The position numbers and the translations under genes were made by a program. 64,000 bases of DNA. It comes from Metellina segmentata (taxonomy: Eukaryota > Arthropoda > Arachnida > Araneae > Tetragnathidae). The stretch lies in NCBI GenBank assembly GCA_947359465.1, contig OX375883.1:18292088-18356087 (forward strand), written 5' to 3'. Of the stretch, positions 1 through 11,284 are shown in pieces; positions within the stretch are counted from its first letter, which is position 1; every line of letters starts with the position of its first letter. The notes beneath the pieces are model-generated. The model worked only from the letters and a program-made list of their open reading frames with translations. It did no database searches and was not told the DNA's origin.

Positions 1-230
1 TTAGAACATGAAAATTTAGATGACAAAATAATTTTGAGTAGCCCTCTTGAAAAATAAATTAAATCTGCATCATTCTTCCAAGTTAATTAAAATCTATTTA
101 AAGTATTTATAAGTAAAACATTGCCCCGATATGTATCCCATCTGCTTTCTTAGAAAATAACTTAAAAAACTGTGAAAAGTTTTCCTCATTCTTTTTCCAT
201 TCATAACTAGTAAGGTCATTGATATAACAG

Positions 231-530
231 GTGCCGCGATAGCCCACTGGACTCGCAACCAGAGGCTTGGGAATTCGAATACTGCTAAAGACCGTTGTGT
301 AGAAAGGGGGCTGTTGCATGTTAAATCTGTTGTCTTCACGTTGGTGAAGAAGTTTGGAGAGTAGTGCCAACTCAGGTGACCGTGATGCAAAATTATGTGG
401 TGTCTTAATCTTTCCCTTTGGGGTTGATTCTGTATCATCACAAATATCCCATTGTGTAGCTCCAGAACACGTTAGTTAAAAAATACCATCACCAATAGTC
501 TGTTGCTCTAGTGGGACGTTAATTAAAAAT
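231..530 (+). mobile_element. tRNA-derived SINE-like element, unit I
   Basis: The head GTGCCGCGATAGCCC, an anticodon-arm-like CTGGACTCGCAACCAG and a B-box-like GGGAATTCGAA resemble a tRNA missing part of its D arm. A body of about 190 bp follows. The tail carries two related copies of a motif with GTTAGTTAAAAAATACC and GTTAATTAAAAATACC. No poly(A) tail or clear target duplication was seen. In this copy the B box ends AATACTG; the other copies read AATCCTG. SINE identity is inferred from the internal promoter pattern; a long minus-strand ORF across it is not considered a gene. Confidence 0.55.
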
Positions 531-1772
531 ACCATTAGATATACCACATTTATTTAAAATCTTGGAGGTCCTAGACTAATCAGTAGCATGGTATGACTCA
601 ATGTCTTGTGAATAAATTGTAGCACACTTATAAACGATCTTTATTGTCATAAAACAAATATTACTTTTCTTCTTTTCATAATAAGAAAAATTACATCAGC
701 GAGATATCTTACCTCATAGCAGTGAAAATGAAATATTTAATCAATGTGTATTTTTTCGCGTACAGAACTGGCCCCTGATATAACTCCAAAAAATACTACT
801 TTTTGTACATTTAATAAAATCTCAAATTTCCTCATCTCTTTTCAAGCATAAGATAAATAACTATTTTGTTTTTGTGAGACAGTTGGAAACCAATGCAGTT
901 TTAGTACTTAAAAGAAAAAATTACAAGAGATGTATGGGTTCTAAACGAGCACTAATATCAAGAATTGGGATGAGTATCCATTTGCTAGCTTAAACCAATT
1001 CCTACTTCACAATTTTCATTCTAGCTAATACATGACGAACATTGATCTTCACATTCAAACACCATCAATTTATGAACTTCATCATAGGCTCGTAGGGCTA
1101 ATTTGTTAGAACCTATTTATCATCTCAATACTTCTCTTTCCCTTACTCTAGAAAATCAACCACTATGATAACACTAAAAATTAGTGGTTCAGATCCCATT
1201 TACTTTGGTTGTTCCTCTGCTCTTTATAAACTTGAAAAATATCTTTTTCAGTCACTTTTCCAAGCCATTAATAATTTTGATTGGAATGAAATGTACTTGG
1301 GGAACAAACACATTTTACATTCTACAACTGAATTCCAAATCTTCTATGAAGCTTTCTGATAATTGGTATGGTCGAGAATGCTTTATCATGCTCAACTTGT
1401 AGGAGCTTTATTTCAATCATGCTGCTTAAATAATAACAAAAAGAGCAAATGCCTACAAATACAAACTAATGACTCCATACTCCCCTAATAAACAAACAAT
1501 ACACCCTTAATGTGTATCAAGCAATACTTTAAAAAATCAAAGCTTATTTCAAAAATATAATATTAATAACTCAATTAATTATCAGATTGTTAACTGGGAG
1601 AAAAATTAACTCAAAATATTTTTAATTTATACAAGTGTTACGAAATTAGATCGAATTATGAATTGCTTCAATAGAATTTGAAGAACACAACTAAAATATC
1701 AAATACAATGAGCAAAATTTTAAATCTTGTATGAATATAAAAACTAATTTAAACATTGGTTAGGGGGGCTGG
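531..1772. repeat. Block A, unit I
   Basis: AT-rich block shared with units III and IV and absent from unit II. A 64-codon plus-strand frame at 1165-1359 is kept in all three copies (one or a few substitutions each), but matches nothing I know and has no gene-like context. No transposon termini were identified. Confidence 0.7.
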
Positions 1773-2330
1773 CGAACAACAAATATATGGCAGAACGCAA
1801 TGTTATGAAATCAAGTTTGCAGCCAAATACAAAAGAAAGGACGTGTAAAATGTTGCAAAATTATAAACCAAAGAATGCAAAATACTCGAATAAAGGTGAT
1901 GGAAAAATAAATTAAATGCCGCGAAATTAGCCAGAGCAGGAATCCTTAATGTAGCAAAACTACTTGAAGGAAACAAGGCAGTAAACACAGATGAAGATAA
2001 TCTAAAACGGATCATGCATCAAGTAAAACAATCAAGAAATATGTAAGAATATAGTAGAGAGCCTAATAAAGTATTGCAACGTAATGCAGAAAAATTCAAG
2101 ATAGGATTTACGGAACTAAGATTCGTGACAGGAAGAATCCTAATCTTAAATTTATCCATGACGAGATTTTCCCCATTTGCACGAATATCCCTTGGGACAG
2201 AAAGAATCCTAATGTTAAATTTATCGTGAAGTATTTTTCCCTACCACTGCAGAAAAATTCAAAAAGTATAAACGTATACGCCATCTAGTGGCAATTTGTC
2301 TAAGTTTTAACATTAGGTTTCCTCCTGTCC
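1773..2330. repeat. Block B, unit I
   Basis: Block of about 560 bp present in all four units. Its first half holds a broken short ORF (listed separately). The second half has a diverged internal duplication of about 40 bp; both copies contain GAATCCTAAT(C/G)TTAAATTTATC and end in a TTTTCCC tract, near 2135 and 2205. Confidence 0.8.
1787..2046 (+). pseudogene. Broken short ORF in block B, unit I
   Basis: An ATG starts a 42-codon frame (MAERNVMKSS...) ending at TAA 1913. A second frame, offset by one base and open from about 1909 to TAA 2044, has a protein-like composition (AKLARAGILNVAKLL...). One frameshift joins the two into about 85 residues. The same layout occurs in all four units. I do not recognise the product. 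It could be an exon relic of a host gene caught in the repeat, or chance. Confidence 0.35.
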
Positions 2331-3559
2331 CCATTCTCTTGTTAGCCCGATGGACCAACGAAGTTTATCACCTTTTAACGCGGTCACAACTCGGGAGGGT
2401 GACTAACCGAGCTTTTTATTTTGCGTATGGACGTGGCGCCATCTTGAATCCGTTTAGCTGATTAATTATTATTATTTCCCAGCAAATTTCTTTTGTATTT
2501 TTTATTTTTCTGTAAAGTTTCTAAAATATTTCATGCAACTCAGATTTAAGTACACACACCTTATGACAGGGAGATAATCTGTTTTGCAGTAGGCACTCCG
2601 TAAGTGATTGTCCAATTCAAGTCCACTGTAAGTACCAATACGTTTTGGTCCAGAATAATTAAATTATAAATATATCAAACTGCCAAACTATATTGGGTGG
2701 TGTTCTGGGTAGATTGGTAACAGTTAAATGACCGTCGTCTGCTGACGGCAATTGTGATGTCCGCTTCGGCGGTAATATCCTAAACGCATCTTGTTACTCT
2801 GATAAACTGAAATACAAAAAAAAAGAAATCCACTGACCATCTACTGGAGCAACACCTTTTTGGTAAATAAAAAATCCAATAACATTCCAAAATAATAATA
2901 TTTTCAACGCTTCCCTGTTTTTTATTTGCAATGACACTGTTATTTTAATTTCTACGTTTTATTGGCTTTTAAGATTGTAGGGTTCTTGTTTAGTTTTATG
3001 TACAGGGCACAAATTACGACCAACCTGCACCAAGAAAAGTAAAAGAAAATTTAATAAAAATAAACTAACAAATGATACTGTTATTTTAACTGCTGTCGGG
3101 ATAACAGTCCATCTCTAACGTTTCGTTTTATTGGCTTTCAAAGGTACCAAATTGTTATTATGGTTTGGTTTTATGTTAACTACGAACTATGGTTAGGGTA
3201 AACTACACGAACAAACTGTACCAGGTATTCCAAAAGAAAATTCATGCTATCGTTTTGTATTTTTGGTTTTCAAAAGGTACAATATTATTCTGATTTGGTT
3301 TCGTTGTGGACGGCCCAACTCCGGGCAAGCGGCGTTAAGAGATCAAAAGATTATTCCCTGAGAGAAATTATATAATGACTCGACGAAAAACTTCGTTGCA
3401 CACTTAAGTTCTCCACCAGCGAAAATTAAACAGACTTGGTATGTGTTTTTGATTATTTTTAGACAAAAATATTTCGGCGAAGTTTATAACCTCGAGGGCT
3501 GAATGCTGATATTTATTTTGCGAATCAACACATAACTATGAAATTTGAGTACCTTAGGC
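2331..3559. repeat. Block C, copy 1 (left of Jockey LINE, unit I)
   Basis: Non-coding AT-rich block from CCATTCTCTTGTTAGCCC to CCTTAGGC. It contains internal near-repeats around ACTGTTATTTTAA (near 2937 and 3079), a CCGCTTCGGCGG hairpin near 2762, and GTTTCGTTTTATTGGCTTT. It ends exactly where the LINE begins. It lacks TG...CA ends and a primer-binding site, so it is not a standard LTR. Origin unknown. Confidence 0.8.
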
Positions 3560-4753
3560 CAGTGGTCCCCAACCCTCGGCCGCTCAGGAAACATCTTATG
3601 AAGTTTGCTTCAATAAACGTGAGGAACTTAGTTCCCAAATAATTGTGCTTCAATCGCTCTTGGATAGCAAACGGGCGTTGCTTGATGCATGCCAAATTGA
3701 ACCTGACTCAGTAGCCACTGCAAATCAATTCATCGCCTCATCCGAAGGAGAAATCTCGGAATTGAAGGGTAAGTGGCAATTTTACCTTTTGTACCTTTTG
3801 TATTTATGTCCTTCCAAGCGGATTACTCCTTAGTAATCCAACGACTCAACAGGGAACTTGGTTTCCTGGTCGTTGGTAAATTGGCTGGAGAATTTTTGAA
3901 ACTCCAAGTTAGTAGTGCTGACGAACACCGACAACTTACCACTTATATGGATATTAATAACATACCTTATTTTTATCGAACCCCGAAGAAACTAAAACCT
4001 TTCAAAGTTGTTATAAAGGGTCTTCCACTAGTTACCCCGTGTGGTGTAATCTTAAATGATCTCCTGGCACTTGGACTTCCAGTGACCAGGGTAAACCAAC
4101 TGAAAAAGTGGCAAACCAAACGTCCTCTCACAATTTTCCAAATCCACTTAACCTCTGGGGAAAAAGCCCAGGAAATCTATGAACTCACGAATTTAATGTC
4201 CGTAGTGGTGGAAGTCACCAAATTTATTAACAAGAGAGGGGTGCCTCAGTGTTTTAAGTGCCAACACTTCAATCATAGTAGTGAGAACTGTAAGATGTTA
4301 CCTCGTTGCGTTATTTGCGGCGAGGGACACATTTGTAGCAAATGCACAAACAAGTCCAAAGGGCCAGTTTGTGCAAATTGCAATGAAAAGCACACGGCTA
4401 ATTACCGTGGCTGGCCTCGTTTTCCCAAACCCCGGTCTTTTGCACAAAAACCAGTGCAACCCGGAATGACTTATGCACAACGCGTCCAAGGCTCAATGCC
4501 TCAAAACAGACACCCAGCAAACACTGAGGTACCCCATACCGCTCTGACTTCTGAACGAACGACAGTACAGACCAGTTCTATCATCAAGGACTTAAACGAT
4601 ATTAAATCCATCCTGGATCTCTTCCAGGAACTTAAAGAAATCTTCAAAGGTGTTAATATTCCGGAATTATTGGAAGTTCTAAAAACTTTTACAAAACCAT
4701 CTGACAAACTGTTTACACTGGTAAACAAAATTAACAATATATCTACAGCCTAA
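3560..4753 (+). pseudogene. LINE ORF1, zinc-knuckle protein, copy 1
   Basis: Nucleic-acid-binding ORF1 protein of a Jockey-type LINE. Frame 0 is open from the left LINE edge and continues through SLLDSKRALLDACQ to 3768. The rest lies in another frame, open to TAA 4751. Numbering that 326-codon frame from 3773: a PRE_C2HC-like region at about residues 77-150 (FKVVIKGLP), knuckle 1 at 160-173 (C-X2-C-X4-H-X4-C), knuckle 2 at 179-191 (C-X2-C-X3-H-X4-C) and knuckle 3 at 200-214. The last cysteine of knuckle 3 is tryptophan here. The two frames are joined exactly by removing 3769-3818, which begins GTAAGT and ends CCAAG. The stop overlaps the ORF2 start (TAATG). Confidence 0.85.
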
Positions 4754-7439
4754 TGATGAATACAACTGGTATGAAACTGTGTTACTGGAACGCCCAGTCA
4801 TTTCAATCCCGTATCCACGAATTGAGAGACTTTGTATATGAGCATAAACCCGATGTTATTTTAATTCAAGAAACTTTCCTAAAAGCTGGTCGGAAGGTCA
4901 CGCTGCCAAACTATGAATTTTACAGTACCCCTAGAACCATAGGCCGCGGTGCTGGCACTGGTATTTTTATAAAAAGGGCCATCCCACACCATCGAGTTAC
5001 AACACCTAGACTAGACGTAATTGAAGCCACAGTAATTGCAATTAAACTTCACAATCTCAACCCACTTACACTTGTCTCCAGCTACATTAAAAACTTCTCT
5101 CCGTCCACTTTCACTTGGGATCTCGAATCCCTGCTTAACATTAACAATTCAATTATTATTGCTGGTGACATGAATGCTAAACACAGACATTGGAACTGCA
5201 GAAATAATGACAAACAATGAAATCAACTTTACTCCTTTGCGTCCAACGCAGGATTAAAAATAGCTGCATCTGACATGCCCACTAGGTACGGATATAACAG
5301 TGCTAACACCATTGACCTAGCATTGATCAGGGGATTCCCCTATAGTTACACTGTTGAATCACTGTCTGAATTATCGAGTGATCACAACCCTGTAATGATG
5401 GTGTTTGACACCAATTCTGCCGTACCTGGGACCACTGGAGCCTTTAAACCCAACTGGGAAAAATTCACCAAAGCTCTAAATGACATTCCATACACTGACT
5501 TTACATCCAATACAGAAGAGGAGCTTAACTCCAATACAGACGAACTCACCAAAAATATTAGCAGCGCTTTTCTCGCATCTGGGAAAACCATACACGGCGC
5601 TCCGGTTAGTTACCTCCCCAAACACCTAAGAGAGCTCATTAAAATTAAAAACAGAGCTCGTAAAACTTGGCAGCGGACCAGATCAGCAGCTGACAAAACC
5701 TTGATGAACAGGGCCCAACAAAAGTTTAAGGACTCGATCCAAGAACACACACAACAAAACTGGACTGACTATATCACTTCACTTACGCCTGAGGATGGGT
5801 CAATCTGGAGAGCTATTAAAAAATTTAGGAAAACTTCCCACAATATTCCGCCCCTTAAAGGGCCTGCTGGTATTGCATACACGGACACTGAAAAGGCCGA
5901 AATAATGGCCAACAGCCTTGAGCTACAGTTCCGTGAAAACAACATATCCAACCCACGTATTATTAACAAAGTAAATACATCACTAAGAAACTTCCTTAAT
6001 ACTACTCCCACTGAACAAATTGAGCCTGCCAAACCGTCTGAAGTACTTTGCTATATCGAAAATCTTAAGAAAAAGAAAAGCCCTGGAATTGATACGATTT
6101 CTAATGTCATGTTACGCAACCTGCCAACGAAAACTATTTTTCAATTGACAACCCTTGTCAATTCTATTTTGTCGCTAAGACTGTTCCCCTCGTCTTGGAA
6201 GACAGCTGTTGTTGTCCCCATCCTAAAGCCACATAAACCATCCGACAAACCTGATAGCTACCGACCGATTAGCCTACTTACCGTACTCAGCAAAACAGCT
6301 GAGTACATCATTAATTTGAGATTGGAGGATCATTGCCAAAGAGCAAATATTTTCATCCCCCAACAATTCGGCTTTAGGAAACAGCTGTCCACAACCCATC
6401 AACTCTTAAGAATGACTGAACATACTATTGATGGCACTCGAGCTAGGAAAAGCAGTGGTGCAGTTCTTCTAGATATAGCAAAGGCATTTGATCGTGTTTG
6501 GGTTAATGGACTTATCCACAAACTTATTACATATGGCTTCCCTGCCTCACTCACACACCTTATTTATTCCTACCTTACAAGTAGGCATTTTGTCGTTCGC
6601 ATAAACAAAACACTATCTACTAAGGGTGCCATTCAGGCTGGTACACCACAAGGGTCCATACTCGGACCCAAATTATTTAATCTTTATGTGAATGATATCT
6701 CACGTGATAATACTTCACTACTCTGCATGTTTGCTGATGACACTGCAATACTGGCACAAAGTAATTACTTACCAAATATTACAAACGCACTCACAAATTA
6801 CCTACACGCACTCGAGTCCTGGCTTGTTAATTGGAAGATCCAAATCAACATTGATAAATGTCAAGCCATCTTATTCACCAAGAAAAGGAATCTACCTCCA
6901 CCTGTTAAACTTTTTAATCAAACTATCCCTTGGTCCCATAATTGTACTTACCTAGGTGTCACGTTGGATAGAAATTTAACTTGGAATAAACATGTATCCA
7001 CCCTCAGAGCCAAGTTCCTTACAGCACGAAGTATTATCTATCCCCTAATTGGAAGGAACTCTGAATTGTCTATTAAAAACAAATTGCTCATATACAAGTC
7101 CTTGCTAAGACCAGTAATCAGTTATGCCAGTCAGGTCTGGGGATATGCTGCTATAAATCCCACATGAAAAAACTAGAAGCTCTACAAAATTCCACTTTAA
7201 GAATTATCACTAACAGCCCCTGGTTCTACAGGAATGCTAAAATTCGTGACGAACTCCAAATCCTTGAAGTCAAACAGTTCTTCGGAAAAATCAGCAAAAA
7301 ATTCTATAGATCCCTAATCCTCATTGATAATCAAGCAGCAGCGCAAATCCACAGGTATGACCATCGTCCTATCTCTAATCACAAGCGTCCGAGGGCAATC
7401 CTCAATTCAGCTCCTCTTACCAATGGTAACCGGTTTTAA
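4753..7439 (+). pseudogene. LINE ORF2, endonuclease-reverse transcriptase, copy 1
   Basis: Drives LINE target nicking and reverse transcription. The N-terminal AP-type endonuclease shows YWNAQSF, LIQETFL, AGDMNAKHRHWN and SSDHNPV (about residue 210). The reverse transcriptase shows SPGIDTI, SYRPISLL, DIAKAFDRVW, AGTPQGSILGP and the catalytic FADDTAIL near residue 660. TGA at 5218 interrupts the endonuclease; unit III has GGA there. A frameshift at about 7150-7165 follows QVWGYA, and the C-terminal part (KKLEALQNSTLRIITNSPW) continues in another frame to TAA 7437; this lesion is shared with unit III. The start is the ATG overlapping the ORF1 stop. Confidence 0.9.
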
Positions 7440-8043
7440 ATCTTACGCAATTTATTCTAACTGCTCCGCAGATCTATTCACTCCGATGCCACGCGCCATC
7501 CCCAATGCCCTCTCCACAATCGGCCTCCACTAAGGAGACCTACATCTCCCCTTCACTGCTAAACCTCCTAACGGTAACCGTGCACGGTAACTACGTAAAG
7601 TCCAGCAGGTAGCAACTTTTTACGTAACCCTCCCTAAAGAGCAATTCACATTGACGTCCCCAAACGATAACGGTCAACAATAGGAGTGCATTAACTCCCC
7701 TCTCCACAAACCACGCTTTGTTCGGTGGCCGTTTCCCACTCGGATCTCCCGAAGGGTACGGACCCTGTCCCCTACCTCACATCCATCACTGTCAACCCGT
7801 TGGCTTATCAGCTGACTCTCGCACAAACAAACTATGCTGCCTTTTCAATGCATTATTATTGCGTCCTTGATTCTTTTTCAGTTTCCTCAGGTGCCCTTCT
7901 TCCAGTTCCTGACCCAAGTCCATCTTAATTATTATTTTATTTGTTCTGTAACCCTTTATCTTTGTTATGTCAATCAAATTTTATTATCGGGAAATAGAGG
8001 GCCTTCGGCCCAGAAGATTCCAGGAATTCTTCACCCTCCTCCA

Positions 8044-9298
8044 CCATTCTCTTGTTAGCCCGATGGACCAACGAAGTTTTGAAACCTTTGAACGCGGTCA
8101 CAACACGGGAGGGTGACTAACCGAGCTGTTGATTTTGCAGACGGAAGTGGCGCCATCTTAAATCCGATTAGCTGATAAAATTATTATTTTTTCCCAGCTA
8201 ATTTCTTTTGTATTTTTTTATTTTTCTGTAAATTTTCTAAAATATTTTATGCAACTCAGATTTAAGTACACACACCTTATGACGGGTAGATAATCTGTTT
8301 TGCAGTAGGCACTGCGTAAGTGATTGTCCAATGCAAGTCCGGTGTAAGTACCAATACGTTTTTGTCCAGAATAATTAAGTTATAAATATATCAAACAGCC
8401 AAGCTATATTGGGTGGTGTTCTGGATAGATTGGTAACAGTTAAATGTCCGTCTTCTGCTGACGGCAATTGTGATATCCGTTTCGGCGGTAATATGCTATA
8501 AGCATCTCGTTACACTGATAAAATGTAATACGAAAAATACAAAAAAAAAATGAACCACTGACCATCTTCTGGAGCAGCACCTTTTTGGTAAATAAAGAAT
8601 CCAATAACATTCCAAAATAATAATATTTTCAACACTTCCCTGTTTTTTATTTACAATGACACTGTTATTTTAATTACTACGTTTCATTGGCTTAAATGAT
8701 TGTAGGGTTTTTGTTTAGTTCTATGTACAGGGCAAATTACGACCAACCTGCGCCAAGAAAAGTAAAAGAAAATTTAATAAAAATAAACTAACAAATGATA
8801 CTGTTATTTTAACTGCTCTCGGGATAACAGTCCATCTCTAACGTTTCGTTTTATTGGCTTTCAAAGGTACCATATTATTATTATGGTTTGGTTTTATGTT
8901 AACTACGAACTATAGTTAGGGTAAACTACACGAACAAACTGTGTGTGTGTGTGTGTACCAGGTAATCCAAAAGAAAATCCATGCTATCGTTTAGTATTCT
9001 TGGTTTTCAAAAGGTGCAATATTATTCTGATTTTGTTTTAATGTGGACGGCCAAACTCCGGGCAAACGGCGTTTTATGAGATCAAAAGATTATTCTCTGA
9101 GAGAAATTATATAATGACACGAAGAAAAACTTCTTTGCACACTTAAGTTCTCCACCAGCGAAAATTAAATAGACTTGGTATGTGTTTTTGATTATTTTTA
9201 GACAAAAATGTTTCGGGTATGTTTTTAGCCTCGAGGGCTGAATGCTGATATTTATTTTGCGAATCAACAAATAACTATGAAATTTGAGTATCTTAGGC
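8044..9298. repeat. Block C, copy 2 (right of Jockey LINE, unit I)
   Basis: Direct repeat of 2331-3559, visibly diverged (for example GGAAGTGGCGCC against GGACGTGGCGCC), with a short (GT)n run near 8940. It is followed by block D (TATGGCCTAG), as is the copy in unit II, so its right end is the ancestral arrangement. Confidence 0.8.
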
Positions 9299-10433
9299 TA
9301 TGGCCTAGTTTCCACAATGCAGTTATCCGTGATTAGGTTTCGTACGTCATACCTGCGGCGCGCAGGCACTAATGACTAGTAAAACCGTTATTCTACAGTA
9401 GAAACATTAACAGTTATTGCGAACTTACGGGTTTAGTTAAATTAGTTTCTATTGCTAACAGTTGGTAATAAATTCAACAGGTAAAATGATTTGTTAGAAA
9501 TTGACATCAACCGTTTTGGAAAGTTGTAAACACTCCAACCTTTTATTTTTATAGAATTTAAAATTCATTTCAATTACAACCCTATTATCCCAATAACTTT
9601 TGTCGGTAACTGTTATTTGCAACATTTCGTAACTTTTACTGTGCAATAACATTAGTATTGAAACTACTATCAGAATAACAGCCTCATCTCAAATAAATTT
9701 CTTGTCAGATAACAACAGAAGCAGCTTATAAGTTTTTTTTTTTTTTTTTTTTTCGATTTTTTGTTTCAAGATGCAAGGAATACTGTTTTTTTGTCAGCTT
9801 CAATCGAACTGTGTGTATTTTAAAGGAGCTCTTGGACCGAAGATCTTCTGTCTTCAGAAAACAATGCCCTTATGTTCCGAATGCATTTAGGTTATCAGAA
9901 ACTTTCGAAGTATAGCAATCTTGTGTGTCTTGAAAACTACATAATTCACTGAGCTTCAGCTGTGTTTTCATTGCAATGAAGGAAGCAAAAAAATACTTCC
10001 TAATTTGGCCAAAAAATTCTTTGAGTTCTAAAATTCCTAGATCTATTATGGTATTTCTGTTTTACCATGCGCTGTCCATGATGATTAAGAGGGTAGAATT
10101 TTGGAGTGTTTCAAGTATCTTTTTATGTCTTAGCTGCATATTTCCAGACCAGACAGACCCTGTGCAAACACATGTCAGAACACGCACTCAGTTGTTGTTG
10201 AATGATACTTGAATCCATTGCTCTCCAAAAGTTAAGGTACAGAATATTTTTTTAGTTGCCTAATTTGAAAATGAATGAACATAGGAACCAGAAATTTGGA
10301 GGAAATGTGCACTAAACAGTTCTTTATTGAATGCGACCGCCTAAAAATTTACTTACGATCAACACAAACATGATTTTAAATTTAAAAAAAAGCACTCTTG
10401 ATAGAAAAGTCCGTTCTTGTAGAAAAATGTAAA
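9299..10433. repeat. Block D, unit I
   Basis: Non-coding block starting TATGGCCTAGTTTCC. Sequences near 9388-9425 (GTTATTCTACAGTAG...) and 9640-9690 are imperfect inverted matches, suggesting a decayed MITE-like palindrome. A run of about 21 T lies at 9733-9753. The segment 9653-10126 is missing from unit II. A 78-codon frame at 9976-10212 is shared with unit III but looks like chance. Confidence 0.6.
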
Positions 10434-10880
10434 TCACAGGTTTAGGTGGGAAAATTTGGAATCCTTAAAAAAATGGGTTCTAATAAGGAATGCACCCCCA
10501 CCCCTAACTGCAATGCATTGGTGGCATCGACTTTTCATGCTGTTAATTAAGTTGTCGGACACCGAATTGGGAAGCGAAGACCAGACACGGAGTAACTCTT
10601 GCTCCAGCCTATGTAACAACCTTGGAGTAGGACCTAAAGCAGCAACGTGTCTGCCAAGGTAGTCCCAAACAGGATCTATTGGACTAAGGTCTGGAGATTG
10701 AGCTGGCCATTCCATTCGCTCCAAACCGTGACCCTCAAGATATTTCTCAACAAGCACAGCTCTGTGAGGTCTAGCATTATCATCCATAAGAATGAAACCA
10801 TTACCAATAGCAGCGGCTAATAGTCGGACATATGGTTCAAGGATCTCATACCGAAATTTCACACCAGTCAGAGTTCCTTG
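10434..10880 (-). pseudogene. Tc1-like transposase C-terminal fragment (Tc1-a), unit I
   Basis: C-terminal half of a Tc1/mariner DDE transposase (cut-and-paste enzyme). The visible part runs from GTLTGVKFRYEILEPYVRLL through FILMDDNARPHRAV to WPAQSPDLSPIDPVWDYLGR. The second catalytic D is in DDNARPH. The third acidic residue, 34 residues later, is D (SPIDPVWD) where Tc1 enzymes have E (typically NPIE). The N-terminal DNA-binding domains and first catalytic D are absent; homology stops near 10880 where the inverted repeat starts. No terminal repeats identified. Confidence 0.85.
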
Positions 10881-11284
10881 TCACTAAACTGATCACTTAT
10901 TCACTGAGAGAGTCACTAAACTGATACCTTGGATGATATTGTTACTGTTACTTTTTTTACGATCGGTGATTGCGACCGGGATAGATGAATCAGTAGCAGT
11001 GAAAGCTGGGTCTGAGTATCGGTGATTTATTTGGAAGTTGTTTGGAAGGGGGGGGGGTGACAGTTGGTCTGTGACGGATACGGATTTCTGTGGAGGATTT
11101 TCAACCGGATGCTTAAGTAGGCTTCATGACACACCAGATTCCCGCGCATTTTTCAAAACAAAAAAAAAGAAGTTCGATAGTTTTAAGGAAGGTTCAGATG
11201 AAATCATTTAAATTCGCTATTTAAACGATAAAATTTTTTCGTTCTTCAACAGTCACTGATTATTTATTTAGAAAATTTTTTATA

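Larger units (their letters stand above)
3560..8043 (+). mobile_element. Jockey-clade LINE, copy 1 (5'-truncated)
   Basis: Non-LTR retrotransposon with an ORF1 (PRE_C2HC-like region plus zinc knuckles) overlapping an ORF2 (endonuclease and reverse transcriptase, no RNase H). It is truncated inside ORF1 at the left. The 3' untranslated region of about 600 bp ends with a GGGCC-TTC-GGCCC hairpin at 7999-8011 and a short tail with no poly(A). No target-site duplication is visible; instead the element lies between two direct copies of block C. ORF2 has one in-frame stop and one frameshift, so the copy is dead as read. Confidence 0.9.

Noticed and set aside
231..300. Functional tRNA gene
   Set aside because: D arm incomplete and no closed acceptor stem. 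The same sequence occurs only as a SINE-like head within the macro-repeat.
94..441. 115-codon minus-strand ORF as a gene
   Set aside because: It lies over the SINE-like element and is changed by indels in the other units.
9082..9270. 62-codon minus-strand frame in block C (also 23414, 45879)
   Set aside because: Inside a non-coding repeat, broken in copies 1 and 4, and matches no family I know.
2331..9298. Block C - LINE - block C as an LTR retrotransposon
   Set aside because: Block C does not start with TG or end with CA. No primer-binding site or polypurine tract is seen, and the internal coding region is a LINE with endonuclease and no protease or integrase.
9733..9753. Poly(T) run as the poly(A) tail of a minus-strand retroelement
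   Set aside because: No retroelement coding sequence or duplication found beside it. It remains possible for the 474-bp indel, but is not supported.
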